NCBI GenBank assembly: GCA_900540935.1
Contig: UQHW01000009.1
Coordinates: 1-64,000 of the forward strand
Origin: an uncultured Collinsella sp.
GTDB taxonomy: Bacteria; Actinomycetota; Coriobacteriia; Coriobacteriales; Coriobacteriaceae
DNA: 64,000 nucleotides
Direction of reading: 5' to 3'
Positions 33,770-42,679 of this stretch are shown in pieces. Position 1 is the stretch's first letter, and each line of letters starts with the position of its first letter. Position numbers and translations under genes: made by a program. Below the pieces are notes generated by a model. It saw only the letters and a list, made by a program, of their open reading frames with translations. It did no database searches and was not told the origin of the DNA.

Positions 33770-35197
33770 TTATCGCTTGTTCCTTTTAAGAGCCGTTGTA
33801 ATGGACACTTCGTGTCTATGAAGCTCAAAGCGAAGTATTTTCTGATTAAGTCGATCAAAGGCAATTCGTTTTGAGTTGTCGCATGCTGTTCGCTTGTAAT
33901 CAGGGCTAATTACTCCTTTGCAATCTGCGCTTTTAATGCATTGAGTGCACAGCTGAAATGCCCAACATTTTTTACATGAATCGCTGGTCAGCTTTGAAAC
34001 ATTGATCATCTTTTCAATTTGACCTAAATCAAATCCTGAATCCAATGTACCGATATACATGTCCTTGGTTGTTTCGCTGACCCTTTCGCAAGGAAGAAGC
34101 GCTCCTGCTGTTGTCACAAATAGACGCGTAACTCCTGGCTCGCATGGACCACCGGGTATAGCTTTTGTTGGGATGTTCGAAGGTGCAAATCGCTTAATGT
34201 TTTGGTTGATGCTTGCAAGCGTATATGAAGCGAGCCTATCGCTGCGGTTTCCTTTTTCGATCTTGCGCTCGTCCATAATTCTTGCTTTAAATAAGGCGTA
34301 ATTCAGTTGACTTGAGAACTTGTCATTGTAGGGGGCGATACGTCCGTTGCGTTCCAAGTAGTTGAATTGAACATCGCAAGCCTCGATATCCTTATCATTT
34401 ATAAAGGAAGAGACTGTTTTATAGATGTTGTTCGTGTCGACTACGGCATTAAAATGAATATATTTGTTGCGTTCAGGATGGTTGTCTAAAATCATATGAA
34501 CATTGTCTATAACTGCTTGGTATGAGGACTCACCATTAGCGTAATGCCTAGACTTATCATGGATTTGCTGCGGCCCGTCAAGACTGATTAGCAAATAGAA
34601 TTCATGCCCAGAATCGAAGAAGAATTTAACCATATCTTCAGATAAAAGAGAGCAATTGGTTGTAATTCGAAATGAGATGTGTTTTCCTTCAAATACCTGT
34701 TCTGCATATTGAGTAATTAGCTTAATTTCACTAAATCGAAGGAGAGGTTCTCCTCCATAAAATGCTACGACCGGGTTTGGGTTGTCAATCGAGTGCATCT
34801 TAAAGAATTCGATTGCATGTTTGGCCGTCGAAACAGACATAGAGTTATGACTGTGGGTTCTGTTGTATAAGGAGTTTTCGGAATAGATACAGTAATCACA
34901 TCGGAAGTTGCAAGATTGAGTCAGCTGAAGGGTTATCATCCGTAAATTTCTTTCCAGCTTAACTTTCAAAAGGTCAATTGATGGATAAGCGACATCCTGC
35001 AATGGCGAATCGCAGCAGTAGCCACATGATTGTAGTAACTGGAATTCTTGGTCTGATTTATAGGAGTTGGGGCAAACTTCGCCTGCTTGGACTTCTGAGA
35101 TGTAATTGAAGAGATCTTTGCTTACTGCAAGTATCTCGTTTCGGTTGGCATCATAAATATAGTGGCCCAAGAGGGTCTTTATGGGTAGAACTAACAT
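33770..35197 (-). CDS. Radical SAM/SPASM peptide maturase (CcpM-like)
   Basis: A 475-residue radical SAM enzyme. The SAM-cleaving cluster motif CNFRCDYC is at Cys96, Cys100 and Cys103, and GGEP at 148-151 binds the SAM amino group. The C-terminal SPASM region has cysteines at 352, 370, 408, 411, 417, 420, 426 and 439 for two auxiliary 4Fe-4S clusters. An N-terminal extension (1-85) with Cys58, Cys61 and Cys62 (SCGYCC) fits a peptide-recognition or extra metal site. Family: Cys-rich peptide maturases such as CcpM; thioether or other Cys cross-links are the likely chemistry, by inference. I prefer the ATG at 35197 (GAGG upstream) over the one at 35215. First gene of the island operon; AT-rich code. 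Confidence 0.92.
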   Translation of the reverse strand: MLVLPIKTLLGHYIYDANRNEILAVSKDLFNYISEVQAGEVCPNSYKSDQEFQLLQSCGYCCDSPLQDVAYPSIDLLKVKLERNLRMITLQLTQSCNFRCDYCIYSENSLYNRTHSHNSMSVSTAKHAIEFFKMHSIDNPNPVVAFYGGEPLLRFSEIKLITQYAEQVFEGKHISFRITTNCSLLSEDMVKFFFDSGHEFYLLISLDGPQQIHDKSRHYANGESSYQAVIDNVHMILDNHPERNKYIHFNAVVDTNNIYKTVSSFINDKDIEACDVQFNYLERNGRIAPYNDKFSSQLNYALFKARIMDERKIEKGNRSDRLASYTLASINQNIKRFAPSNIPTKAIPGGPCEPGVTRLFVTTAGALLPCERVSETTKDMYIGTLDSGFDLGQIEKMINVSKLTSDSCKKCWAFQLCTQCIKSADCKGVISPDYKRTACDNSKRIAFDRLNQKILRFELHRHEVSITTALKRNKR

Positions 35198-35215
35198 CTC
35201 TACCGCCTCTTTCAT

Positions 35216-35283
35216 TTCACTAATGTTATTTTAGTGAACTAAGATGTTTACTATAAGGTATCCATTTATAAACGTATTGTCAA
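35216..35283 (-). promoter_or_regulatory. Promoter and operator of the peptide operon
   Basis: A perfect 8-bp inverted repeat TTCACTAA (35216-35223) and TTAGTGAA (35231-35238) lies immediately upstream of the maturase start, within the leader, where a repressor could block expression. A TTGACA on the minus strand (35278-35283) is a candidate -35, with TACCTT 17 nt on; the -10 is weak. No regulator gene is in the island. Confidence 0.5.
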
Positions 35284-35517
35284 ACATATATTGCTAAAAC
35301 AGAAACAATTTATAGACTGAGTGGTCGTATTCTTTGGGCGATTGCTCCTATAATCTAGCCTTCGCTGTTGTCGGGAGGGAAGGTCTAGGACTCCGTTATT
35401 ATGTTGAAACGCTTTAACACCTTTGACGTTCTCACGTGTTTTTTGTTTCAAAAGCGTTAGGATGGGACTCGTAGCGTGGGGCGTAATGGGTGCCCCGCAC
35501 ACGATTGGAGGCTATCA
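35284..35517. other. Intergenic region between peptide island and fucO
   Basis: Base composition returns from AT-rich to the chromosomal norm here. AACGCTTT (about 35408-35415) and AAAGCGTT (about 35451-35458) form an inverted repeat 37 nt apart, upstream of fucO, possibly an operator. No coding gene is convincing. Confidence 0.5.
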
Positions 35518-36684
35518 ATGGCTAATCGTTTCGTTCTCAATACCATCTCTTATCATGGTTCCGGCGCCATCAAGGAGATCCCCGGCGAGCTCCAGCGTCG
35601 CGGCTACAAGAAGATCTTCGTCTGCTCCGACCCCGATCTGGTCAAGTTCGGCGTTACCGCTAAGGTGACCGACGAGCTCGACGCTGCCGGCATCGCTTGG
35701 AGCCTCTACTCCGAGATTAAGCCCAACCCCACGATCCAGAACGTCAAGGACGGCGTCGAGGCCTTCAAGGCCGCCGAAGCTGACGCTATCGTGACCATCG
35801 GTGGCGGCTCCTCCATGGACACCGCTAAGGCCATCGGCATTATCATCAACAACCCCGAGTTCGCCGACGTCCGCAGCCTCGAGGGCGTTGCTCCGACTAA
35901 GAACCACGCCGTGTTCACCATCGCCGTGCCGACGACCGCCGGTACCGCCGCCGAGGTGACCATCAACTACGTCATCACCGACCCCGAGAAGGTCCGCAAG
36001 TTCGTGTGCGTTGACACCAACGACGCCCCCGAGGTCGCTGTCGTCGACCCCGATATGATGGCCTCCATGCCCGCTGGTCTGACCGCTTCCACCGGCATGG
36101 ACGCTCTGACCCACGCCATCGAGGGCTACACCACCAAGGGCGCTTGGGAGCTCTCCGACATGTTCCACTTTGAGGCTATCAAGCTGATCAGCGAGAACCT
36201 GCGCGACTCCGTCGCCGAGGCCAAGTCCGGCAAGCCCGGCTCCGGCCGCGAGGGCATGGCTCTTGGCCAGTATGTCGCCGGCATGGGCTTCTCCAACGTT
36301 GGCCTGGGCATCGACCATGCCATGGCTCACACCCTGTCCGCTCACTACGACACCCCGCACGGCGTCGCCTGCGCCATGCTGCTGCCGATCGCCATGGAGT
36401 TCAACAAGCCGGTTTGCGCCGAGCGCCTGGCCAAGGTTGCCGTCGCCATGGGCGTTGACACCACGGGCATGAGCACTGACGAGGCTGCCGATGCCGCTAT
36501 CGCCGCCGTTAAGCAGCTCTCTGCCGACGTGAACATCCCGCACGTCTGCGAGGCCATGAAGGCTGACGAGATCGAGGTCCTGGCCAAGGACGCCATGGCC
36601 GACGCCTGCTTCCCGGGTAACCCGCGCGAGGCGACGCTCGACGACGTCATCGAACTCTTCAAGAAGATCTGCCCGGCTGCCTAG
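35518..36684 (+). CDS. fucO: Iron-containing alcohol dehydrogenase, lactaldehyde reductase type
   Basis: A 388-residue group III (iron-type) dehydrogenase that reduces L-lactaldehyde to 1,2-propanediol with NADH. Long identical stretches with E. coli FucO are visible from memory: AKAIGII, NNPEFADVRSLEG, PTTAGTAAEVTINYVITD, RKFVCVD, DALTHAIEGY, GREGMALGQYVAGMGFSNVG and GNPREATL. NAD site IGGGSSMDTAKA; metal ligands expected at Asp in PDMM-x region, His in THAIEGY, His in IDHAMAH and His in TPHG. Other fucose genes are not in the window, and such enzymes can act on ethanol or butanol, so the substrate is likely but unproven. ATG at 35518 with TTGGAG upstream. High codon bias suggests strong expression. 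Confidence 0.9.
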   Translation: MANRFVLNTISYHGSGAIKEIPGELQRRGYKKIFVCSDPDLVKFGVTAKVTDELDAAGIAWSLYSEIKPNPTIQNVKDGVEAFKAAEADAIVTIGGGSSMDTAKAIGIIINNPEFADVRSLEGVAPTKNHAVFTIAVPTTAGTAAEVTINYVITDPEKVRKFVCVDTNDAPEVAVVDPDMMASMPAGLTASTGMDALTHAIEGYTTKGAWELSDMFHFEAIKLISENLRDSVAEAKSGKPGSGREGMALGQYVAGMGFSNVGLGIDHAMAHTLSAHYDTPHGVACAMLLPIAMEFNKPVCAERLAKVAVAMGVDTTGMSTDEAADAAIAAVKQLSADVNIPHVCEAMKADEIEVLAKDAMADACFPGNPREATLDDVIELFKKICPAA

Positions 36685-36736
36685 CCTCGTTTGGTGTTCT
36701 TTCGCCTGTAGGCGTATGGTCTTTTGACTTGCCACT

Positions 36737-36769
36737 GGCCCCGCCGCGCGTAGCGCGGCGGGGCTTTTT
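36737..36769 (+). terminator. Rho-independent terminator of fucO
   Basis: 12-bp stem GCCCCGCCGCGC / GCGCGGCGGGGC with a GTA-size loop, then TTTTT. Confidence 0.93.
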
Positions 36770-36841
36770 GTGCTGCGTCGATGCCCCGAGATGGGCAAAA
36801 CCAAGGCATACTGCCCGCTGCGGATAGGTGGTGCACTTCCC

Positions 36842-37150
36842 AGCGTGCATTTTTGGGAGTATTCAGCAAGCTCTTAAAAATGCATAACGTTTTGAATGGC
36901 CCGTAGTGGCCCGCAGACGCCCATCGACAGCCATTGTGGGCGGGCTATCGATGAGCGGAGGGGGTTGTTACTGAGTTTTTGCTTTGCGACGACCTGCAAC
37001 ACTGCTGTAACCGCGTCGTTTTGTCGTTTGTGATGGGGCCGTTGGGGCCCACGGTGCTGAATACTCCGTTTTTTGCACGGTCCAAGGTGGGGTACCCTGA
37101 GACGAAATAAAAAAATGCCTCATTTTTATGCAGATACCGATAGAATTTAT
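36842..37150. repeat. Large intergenic element, family D copy 2
   Basis: Left arm GCGTGCATTTTTGGGAGTAT and TCAGCA (36843-36868) pairs with TGCTGAATACTCCG-T5-GCACGG (37055-37080). Beyond it come GGTGGGGTACCC and paired AT-rich repeats (TTTTTATGCAGA, GAATTTATGCAAGA; about 37120-37150). Compared with copy 1, the arm tip changed from CTG/CAG to CAG/CTG on both sides, that is, with compensation. The interior is unlike copy 1. No gene is supported in the 600-bp gap 36685-37288. Confidence 0.8.
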
Positions 37151-37288
37151 GCAAGATTCGGGTTGTAAATCGTGCGCGTGCACAAAACCGGTGCGGGGAC
37201 GTCGGGAGGCGGTTCGGCTCCTAGGGCATTGACCGTGCAGAACGGTTAAAATCGGGACTCGGTCTTAGTTTTACTTGGAAGGATGCAT

Positions 37289-38332
37289 ATGGCTTCTAAT
37301 GTTGGTGCTTCTCTAGAGGGGACGCTCTCCTATATTGCGGGACAGCTTAAGACGCTGACTTCTATTGCCTCGCCTACGGGCTATACCCGTGCGGCGACTG
37401 ATTATCTGATGGAGACGTTGCGCGATATGGGCTTTGGGCCCGAGCGCTCCAATAAGGGCAATGTGCTCGTTGAGCTTGGTGGTGAGGGTGAGCCGCTCGT
37501 GTTGGCGAGCCATGTCGATACCCTGGGCGCCATGGTGCGCTCCATTAAGGACAATGGTCGCCTGCGCCCCACGACTCTCGGCGGGCATCAGTGGTCTACG
37601 GCCGATGGCGAGAACTGCACCGTTTATACGCGCGACGGCAATGTCTACACGGGCGTGGTCCTCAATACCGAGCCTTCGGCGCACGTGGCCGATGAGCCGG
37701 TCAAGACCATCGAGAAGAACATGGAAATCCTGCTCGACGAGAACGTTGACAGCAAGGACGATGTGCTCGAGCTGGGTATTCAAACCGGCGACATCATCGC
37801 TATGGATCCGCGCACCACGGTGACGGAGAGCGGCTACATCAAGAGTCGCTTCCTTGACGATAAGCTGTCCGCGTCGATTCTGCTGGGTTTGGCCCGCGCC
37901 GTCGCCGAAGGCGAGGTGACGCTTTCGCGCAAGGTTTCGTTGCTCTTTACGGTGTACGAGGAGGTCGGCCACGGCGGTGCCTTTGTGCCGGCCGACACGC
38001 GCGAGATGATCAGCGTGGACATGGGCTGCGTGGGTGACGACCTGGGCTGCACCGAGCGCATGGTTTCGATTTGCGCCAAGGATTCGGGCGGTCCGTACAA
38101 CTACGACCTGGTAACCACGCTGTCTAACATCGCGCGCGAGCTGGAGCTCGATTACGCCATCGATGTGTACCCGCACTATGGCTCCGACGTCGAGGCCACG
38201 CTCTCGGCCGGCTACGACATTCGCCATGGTCTGATCGGCCCCGGCGTGTACGCGAGCCACAACTACGAGCGCAGCCACATCGACGGCGTGCGCAATACCT
38301 ACGAGCTCGTTCGCGCCTACGTTCAGCGCTAA
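37289..38332 (+). CDS. M42-family metallopeptidase (glutamyl aminopeptidase-like)
   Basis: A 347-residue cytosolic aminopeptidase with a two-metal site. Visible ligands and catalytic residues: His in VLASHVDTLG, Asp in FLDDKLSAS, the Glu pair in YEEVGHGG, Asp in SVDMGC and His in YASHNYERSH. A beta-barrel insert (about 80-170) is typical of the FrvX/YsdC group. Such enzymes form large dodecamers that trim peptides from the N-terminus. The ATG at 37289 is 6 nt after GGAAGG; another ATG two codons earlier is too close. It lies downstream of the family D element, which may provide its promoter. Confidence 0.92.
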   Translation: MASNVGASLEGTLSYIAGQLKTLTSIASPTGYTRAATDYLMETLRDMGFGPERSNKGNVLVELGGEGEPLVLASHVDTLGAMVRSIKDNGRLRPTTLGGHQWSTADGENCTVYTRDGNVYTGVVLNTEPSAHVADEPVKTIEKNMEILLDENVDSKDDVLELGIQTGDIIAMDPRTTVTESGYIKSRFLDDKLSASILLGLARAVAEGEVTLSRKVSLLFTVYEEVGHGGAFVPADTREMISVDMGCVGDDLGCTERMVSICAKDSGGPYNYDLVTTLSNIARELELDYAIDVYPHYGSDVEATLSAGYDIRHGLIGPGVYASHNYERSHIDGVRNTYELVRAYVQR

Positions 38333-38385
38333 CGATGCAGCGGCCTCGGCTGACATGGCAGTACCGACCGAGGCCGTCCTCTCTA

Positions 38386-38452
38386 AGTTGCGGTGAAATA
38401 GGGACTGTTTGGCGGTTTTAAACGCTTAAGCAGCCCCTATTTCACCGCAACT
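38386..38452. repeat. 67-bp palindromic repeat, family B copy 2
   Basis: AGTTGCGGTGAAATAGGG (38386-38403) pairs with CCCTATTTCACCGCAACT (ending 38452). The outer 18-19 bp are perfect and the inner arm has mismatches. It sits between the convergent M42 peptidase and mnmA genes. Confidence 0.9.
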
Positions 38453-38468
38453 TATGAAGGGGATGGGG

Positions 38469-39569
38469 CTACTTGATGGCGCCGGTCACGGTGCCGCCGC
38501 CCAAGACGACGTCGCCGCGGTAGATAACGACTGCCTGGCCGGGGGCGATGGCTCGTTGCGGCTTGTCAAAGGTCAAGAGCATCTGCCCGTTTGCGCCGCG
38601 CGTGAGCACTGCCGCCTGGTCTTTCTGACGGTAGCGGTACTTGGCACCTACGCGAATGCCGCCGGCGTCGAGCTCCGCCTCCATGCGTGCGTCCGGCGCA
38701 CTCCAGATCCACTCATCGGCAGTTAGCGCCGAGGCCGCCAGGTCCTCGGCCTCGCCCAAATGCACGGTGTTGTTGGCGGCGTCGACGCCCGTCACATACA
38801 CGGGATGCGCCATCGCGACGCCCAGGCCCTTGCGCTGGCCGATGGTGTAGCGCAGCGCGCCGTTGTGGCGCCCGACCACGCTGCCGTCGCGCCACACAAT
38901 GTCGCCCGGTGCAGCGGGATGTCCGCAGCGGCGCTCGATATAGCCCGCGTAGTCACCGTCTGGAATAAAGCAGATGTCCTCGCTTTCGGCCTTCTGGGCG
39001 TTGGTGAAGCCCTGCTCGGCGGCTATGCGGCGCACGTCGCGCTCTTTGTCTAGGCCTGCCAGCGGAAAGATCGTGTGTGCCAGGCGCTCCTGCGTAAGCG
39101 AATACAAAAAGTAGCTTTGGTCCTTTTTGGGATCTTCGCCGCGATGGAGCTGCCAGGTGCCGTCTGCCGCCTGGCTTGTTTTGGCGTAATGTCCCGTTGC
39201 GATGTAGTCGCAGCCCATGTCCAGCGCCGCGTCGAGCAGCGCGCCAAACTTAATGTGGCGGTTGCAGATAATGCACGGATTGGGCGTCAGCCCCTCCCGG
39301 TAGGCGCTCACAAAGCGCTCGATAACGCTGTGGTCGAACGTCTGCTGCAGGTCGAGCACGCGATGGGGGATCCCCAAGCGCTCGGCGACGGCCTTTGCAT
39401 CGGCGATGTCGCGGTCGACCTTGCTCATGCCCGTGGCGGGGTCGGGCGCGGGGCAGGTGAGGCGCATGGTGGCGCCGACGCATTCGTATCCCTGGCTTTT
39501 GAGCAGGTACGCGGTCACGCTGGAATCGACGCCGCCGCTCATGGCGACGAGCACGCGCTTGTTGTGCAT
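38469..39569 (-). CDS. mnmA: tRNA-specific 2-thiouridylase MnmA
   Basis: A 366-residue enzyme that puts sulfur on U34 of tRNA Lys, Glu and Gln. ATP-pyrophosphatase motif AMSGGVDSS at residues 9-17, the first catalytic Cys in NPCIICNRHIKF, tRNA-contact region with ATGHYAK and KKDQSYFLY, and the second catalytic Cys in SEDICFIPDGDY; the C-terminal barrel (TIGQRKGLG, YVTGVDAA) is complete. ATG at 39569 with GGAG upstream. It follows cysK on the same strand, separated by a terminator, so it is probably transcribed separately. Sulfur comes from a cysteine desulfurase not seen here. Confidence 0.96.
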   Translation of the reverse strand: MHNKRVLVAMSGGVDSSVTAYLLKSQGYECVGATMRLTCPAPDPATGMSKVDRDIADAKAVAERLGIPHRVLDLQQTFDHSVIERFVSAYREGLTPNPCIICNRHIKFGALLDAALDMGCDYIATGHYAKTSQAADGTWQLHRGEDPKKDQSYFLYSLTQERLAHTIFPLAGLDKERDVRRIAAEQGFTNAQKAESEDICFIPDGDYAGYIERRCGHPAAPGDIVWRDGSVVGRHNGALRYTIGQRKGLGVAMAHPVYVTGVDAANNTVHLGEAEDLAASALTADEWIWSAPDARMEAELDAGGIRVGAKYRYRQKDQAAVLTRGANGQMLLTFDKPQRAIAPGQAVVIYRGDVVLGGGTVTGAIK

Positions 39570-39596
39570 GGGGAGGTTCTCCTTGGTGGCATGTGG

Positions 39597-39638
39597 CCAA
39601 AAAAGAAAAGCGGCGCGGGAGGCTGGTTCCGCGCCGCA
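39597..39638 (-). terminator. Rho-independent terminator between cysK and mnmA
   Basis: Read on the minus strand: GCGGCGCGG / CCCGCGCCGC stem followed by TTTTCTTTTTT. It ends the cysK transcript just before the mnmA ribosome site. Confidence 0.88.
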
Positions 39639-39683
39639 GACATTGTAGCAAGTTCGGGCGTCATGTGGGACACCCTGTTGGGA

Positions 39684-39730
39684 TGAGCCCAGACTGCCGG
39701 GAGAGAGGAGACCGGTTCGTCCTGGGCTCA
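39684..39730. repeat. Hairpin with CCGGTTCGTCC loop motif, family G copy 1
   Basis: TGAGCCCAG (39684-39692) and CTGGGCTCA (39722-39730) enclose a loop with CTGCCGGG and CCGGTTCGTCC. The same two motifs occur in the hairpin at 58974-59015. Confidence 0.6.
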
Positions 39731-39747
39731 ACCTTTGGGCGACAGAC

Positions 39748-40686
<939 letters not shown>

Positions 40687-40750
40687 GGTGAACCTCCAAA
40701 GTGTTCAAATGACTGGATACTGTGTGTTTTCACGGTGTGTGTAACAGCCA

Positions 40751-40771
40751 AACCCATAAACCTTATGGGTT
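40751..40771. promoter_or_regulatory. Palindromic operator candidate between cysK and the Rrf2 regulator
   Basis: AACCCATAA (40751-40759) and TTATGGGTT (40763-40771), perfect over 9 bp with a 3-nt centre, about 65 nt upstream of cysK. Its size fits an Rrf2-dimer site. A TAGAAT at 40898-40903 may be the -10 of the regulator gene. Confidence 0.5.
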
Positions 40772-40939
40772 GTTCTTTTTGCTGTTGGCAAGCATAGTAG
40801 GCACTAAAGCCTAGTAACGCAATAGGAAATAGAAGATTATTACGAGTCGATTAACCAGCTTGACGGGAATAGGTATTTTCAAAACCAATTTTTCGGCTAG
40901 AATTTCTACGAATTAAAAGACCGAAAGGCAGCAATATAT

Positions 40940-41368
40940 ATGTTGGTTTCCACAAAGGGCAGATATGCCCTGCGCGTTATGGTCGACCTGGCCGAGCACC
41001 AGGCGGCCGGCCGCATTCCCCTCAAAGAGATCGCCGCGCGTCAGGGGATTTCGGAGAAGTATCTGGAGAACATCTTGGCTACGCTCGTCCGCGCCAATAT
41101 GCTCTCGGGCATGCGCGGCAAGGGCGGCGGCTACGTGCTCACGCGCCCGCCCGAGCAGTACACGGTGGGCGAGATCTTGCGCCTGACCGAAGGCAGCCTG
41201 GCACCGGTCGCATGCCTGGACGGCGACTGCAAGGGCTGCTCGCGTTCGGACGAGTGCCCCACGCTCGACGTGTGGAAGAACCTGGACAAGCTCATCAACG
41301 ACTACCTCGACGGTGTGACGCTCGATGCGCTCGTTGCCCCCAACGAGGGCTACGACTACGTCATCTAG
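40940..41368 (+). CDS. Rrf2-family transcriptional regulator (CymR/IscR-like)
   Basis: A 142-residue winged-helix regulator. The N-terminal half is the Rrf2 DNA-binding domain (STKGRYALRVMVDLAEH, then LKEIAARQGISEKYLENILATL and the wing RGKGGGYVLTRP). The middle has four cysteines in CLDGDCKGCSRSDEC, more than the three used by IscR for its Fe-S cluster, so cluster binding is plausible. CymR lacks these Cys and senses cysteine status through CysK; here the gene is divergent from cysK, which supports a sulfur or Fe-S role. Start at the ATG at 40940, with AAAGG upstream at a longish spacing. Confidence 0.92.
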   Translation: MLVSTKGRYALRVMVDLAEHQAAGRIPLKEIAARQGISEKYLENILATLVRANMLSGMRGKGGGYVLTRPPEQYTVGEILRLTEGSLAPVACLDGDCKGCSRSDECPTLDVWKNLDKLINDYLDGVTLDALVAPNEGYDYVI

Positions 41369-41438
41369 TCCCACCTGCCATTGGGGGACGGGGTAGAAAT
41401 GGTCGATTTTCTTGCCCTCTGAGGCTTGGCAAATGACA

Positions 41439-41475
41439 AGGCCGCCCATCGTTGCGATGGACGGCCTTCGTTTTG
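41439..41475. terminator. Bidirectional terminator
   Basis: GGCCGCCCATCG / CGATGGACGGCC stem with a TTG loop, then TTCGTTTT on one side and A-rich sequence on the other. Shared by the convergent Rrf2 and holin-like genes. Confidence 0.85.
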
Positions 41476-41505
41476 GCATGTTGTGGCGGTTCGTATCCGG
41501 TCGCT

Positions 41506-41871
41506 TTAGTTCCTGGCGATGCTGTCGAGAATGCTGCGCATGATGGATACCAGGATGCTGCCCATAAAGGCCGATCCAAAGCCGGCAATGGAGATACCCG
41601 CTCCCAGCAGATTGACCGACAGGTAGCTGGCCAGCTCGAGCATAAAGCTGTTGACTACGAGCTGAAAAATACCAAGCGTGATAATAGTGAGCGGCAGTGA
41701 GATGACCGTCAGGAACGGCTTGACGAGCGAGTCGACGATGTTGAGGAACAGTCCCACGAAGGCAAAGCAGACCCAAGCCTCGGCAAAGCCGAAGGGTTGG
41801 ATACCGGGGACGAGGAACGTGGCGATCGCGATGGCGATCGAGGTGAAGAGCCAGTTAAGCATAAAGCGCAT
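41506..41871 (-). CDS. Four-TM small membrane protein (phage holin family IV type)
   Basis: A 121-residue membrane protein with four hydrophobic helices and the family pattern NWLFTSIAIAIATFLVPGI, FVGLFLNIVDSLVKPFLTVI and SLPLTIITLGIFQLVVNSFM. These belong to PF04020, named after a mycobacteriophage holin but common as a chromosomal gene of unknown role. No phage genes are nearby, so a lysis function is not supported. ATG at 41871 with AAAGGA upstream. Confidence 0.88.
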   Translation of the reverse strand: MRFMLNWLFTSIAIAIATFLVPGIQPFGFAEAWVCFAFVGLFLNIVDSLVKPFLTVISLPLTIITLGIFQLVVNSFMLELASYLSVNLLGAGISIAGFGSAFMGSILVSIMRSILDSIARN

Positions 41872-42195
41872 GGCGTGAATCCTTTCTTGCGCCGGGGTTG
41901 CTGGCGTCGCGTGAAGCGGCTTGCGGCGGCGACCTGGATGGTTGCGCGGGCGCGCCGCGGTGTTTGGGCGCCCATTGTCTCAAATATTCGTGGAGCTTAC
42001 GTGCGCATATGGTTTCTAAACGGCGTTCGTCCTGAAAAACGCGCCGCTGGCAGAGAGTCTTGTCGCTTTAGTTTGGTGGTGTGCTACACTGCTACGGGCA
42101 AAAGCCACAGGCGTTGCCCTATTGCATAGAACGGGTGAACGATGCCCGATGTCAGTATCAACTTCGATGCCTTTTGGCGGGTTTGGCGGTGATCG
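41872..42195 (+). promoter_or_regulatory. Intergenic region upstream of the TrpR-like gene
   Basis: A TACACT at about 42085-42090 is a plausible -10, giving a leader of about 100 nt. No coding gene is supported in these 324 bp. Confidence 0.35.
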
Positions 42196-42495
42196 ATGAA
42201 TATCGAGAACATGTTTGACAAGCCTGATGTCAAGCAGCTGGTCCACGCATTTAGCCTTTTGGACGACGAGAAGGATATCCAAGCGTTTTTGACCGATATC
42301 TGCACGCCGCGCGAGATTTGCGACCTTTCTCAGCGTTTGCAGGTTGCGCGCTATTTGGACGAGGGCGAGCCTTATGTTGAGGTTCAGGCCCGTACCGGCG
42401 CTTCGTCCACCACGGTGAGCCGCGTTTCAAAGGCGCTGAACGGCGAGTACGGTGGCTACCGCAAGATCCTCATTAAGTTGGAGGATGGCGAGTAG
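42196..42495 (+). CDS. YerC/YecD TrpR-related protein
   Basis: A 99-residue helical DNA-binding protein of the TrpR superfamily. The family core is visible: LLDDEKDIQAFLTDICTPRE, ICDLSQRLQVARYL and the helix-turn-helix VQARTGASSTTVSRVSKAL. It lacks an evident tryptophan pocket assignment, and target genes are unknown. The start is taken at the ATG at 42196, which has only a weak GGCGGTG upstream. A terminator follows directly. Confidence 0.9.
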   Translation: MNIENMFDKPDVKQLVHAFSLLDDEKDIQAFLTDICTPREICDLSQRLQVARYLDEGEPYVEVQARTGASSTTVSRVSKALNGEYGGYRKILIKLEDGE

Positions 42496-42520
42496 GCCAG
42501 CGACAACATTGAATTACGAA

Positions 42521-42548
42521 GAACCGTCCCTCCGGGGGCGGTTTTTAT
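42521..42548 (+). terminator. Rho-independent terminator
   Basis: GAACCGTCCC / GGGGGCGGTT hairpin with a TCC loop and a TTTTTAT tail, ending the TrpR-like gene. Confidence 0.85.
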
Positions 42549-42679
42549 ATGCCTGCAATCGGCTGGTGCGTTGGGTTCAGGTTGCTTTGTACCAAAAGAT
42601 GGAACTGCGGTGGCAATGTGTCCGCTTGGGCGGGTAGGATGGATGCATTGATTATTGCGAACGGTTTGAGCGGAGGACC

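Noticed and set aside
35266..35502. 78-codon open frame with CFCFSNIC before the maturase, as a second precursor
   Set aside because: Its GTG start has no ribosome site and overlaps the fucO promoter; the AT-rich/GC-rich change runs through it. Kept only as a weak possibility.
41506..41871. Evidence of a prophage from the holin-family name
   Set aside because: No other phage gene is near; the family is common as a chromosomal membrane protein.
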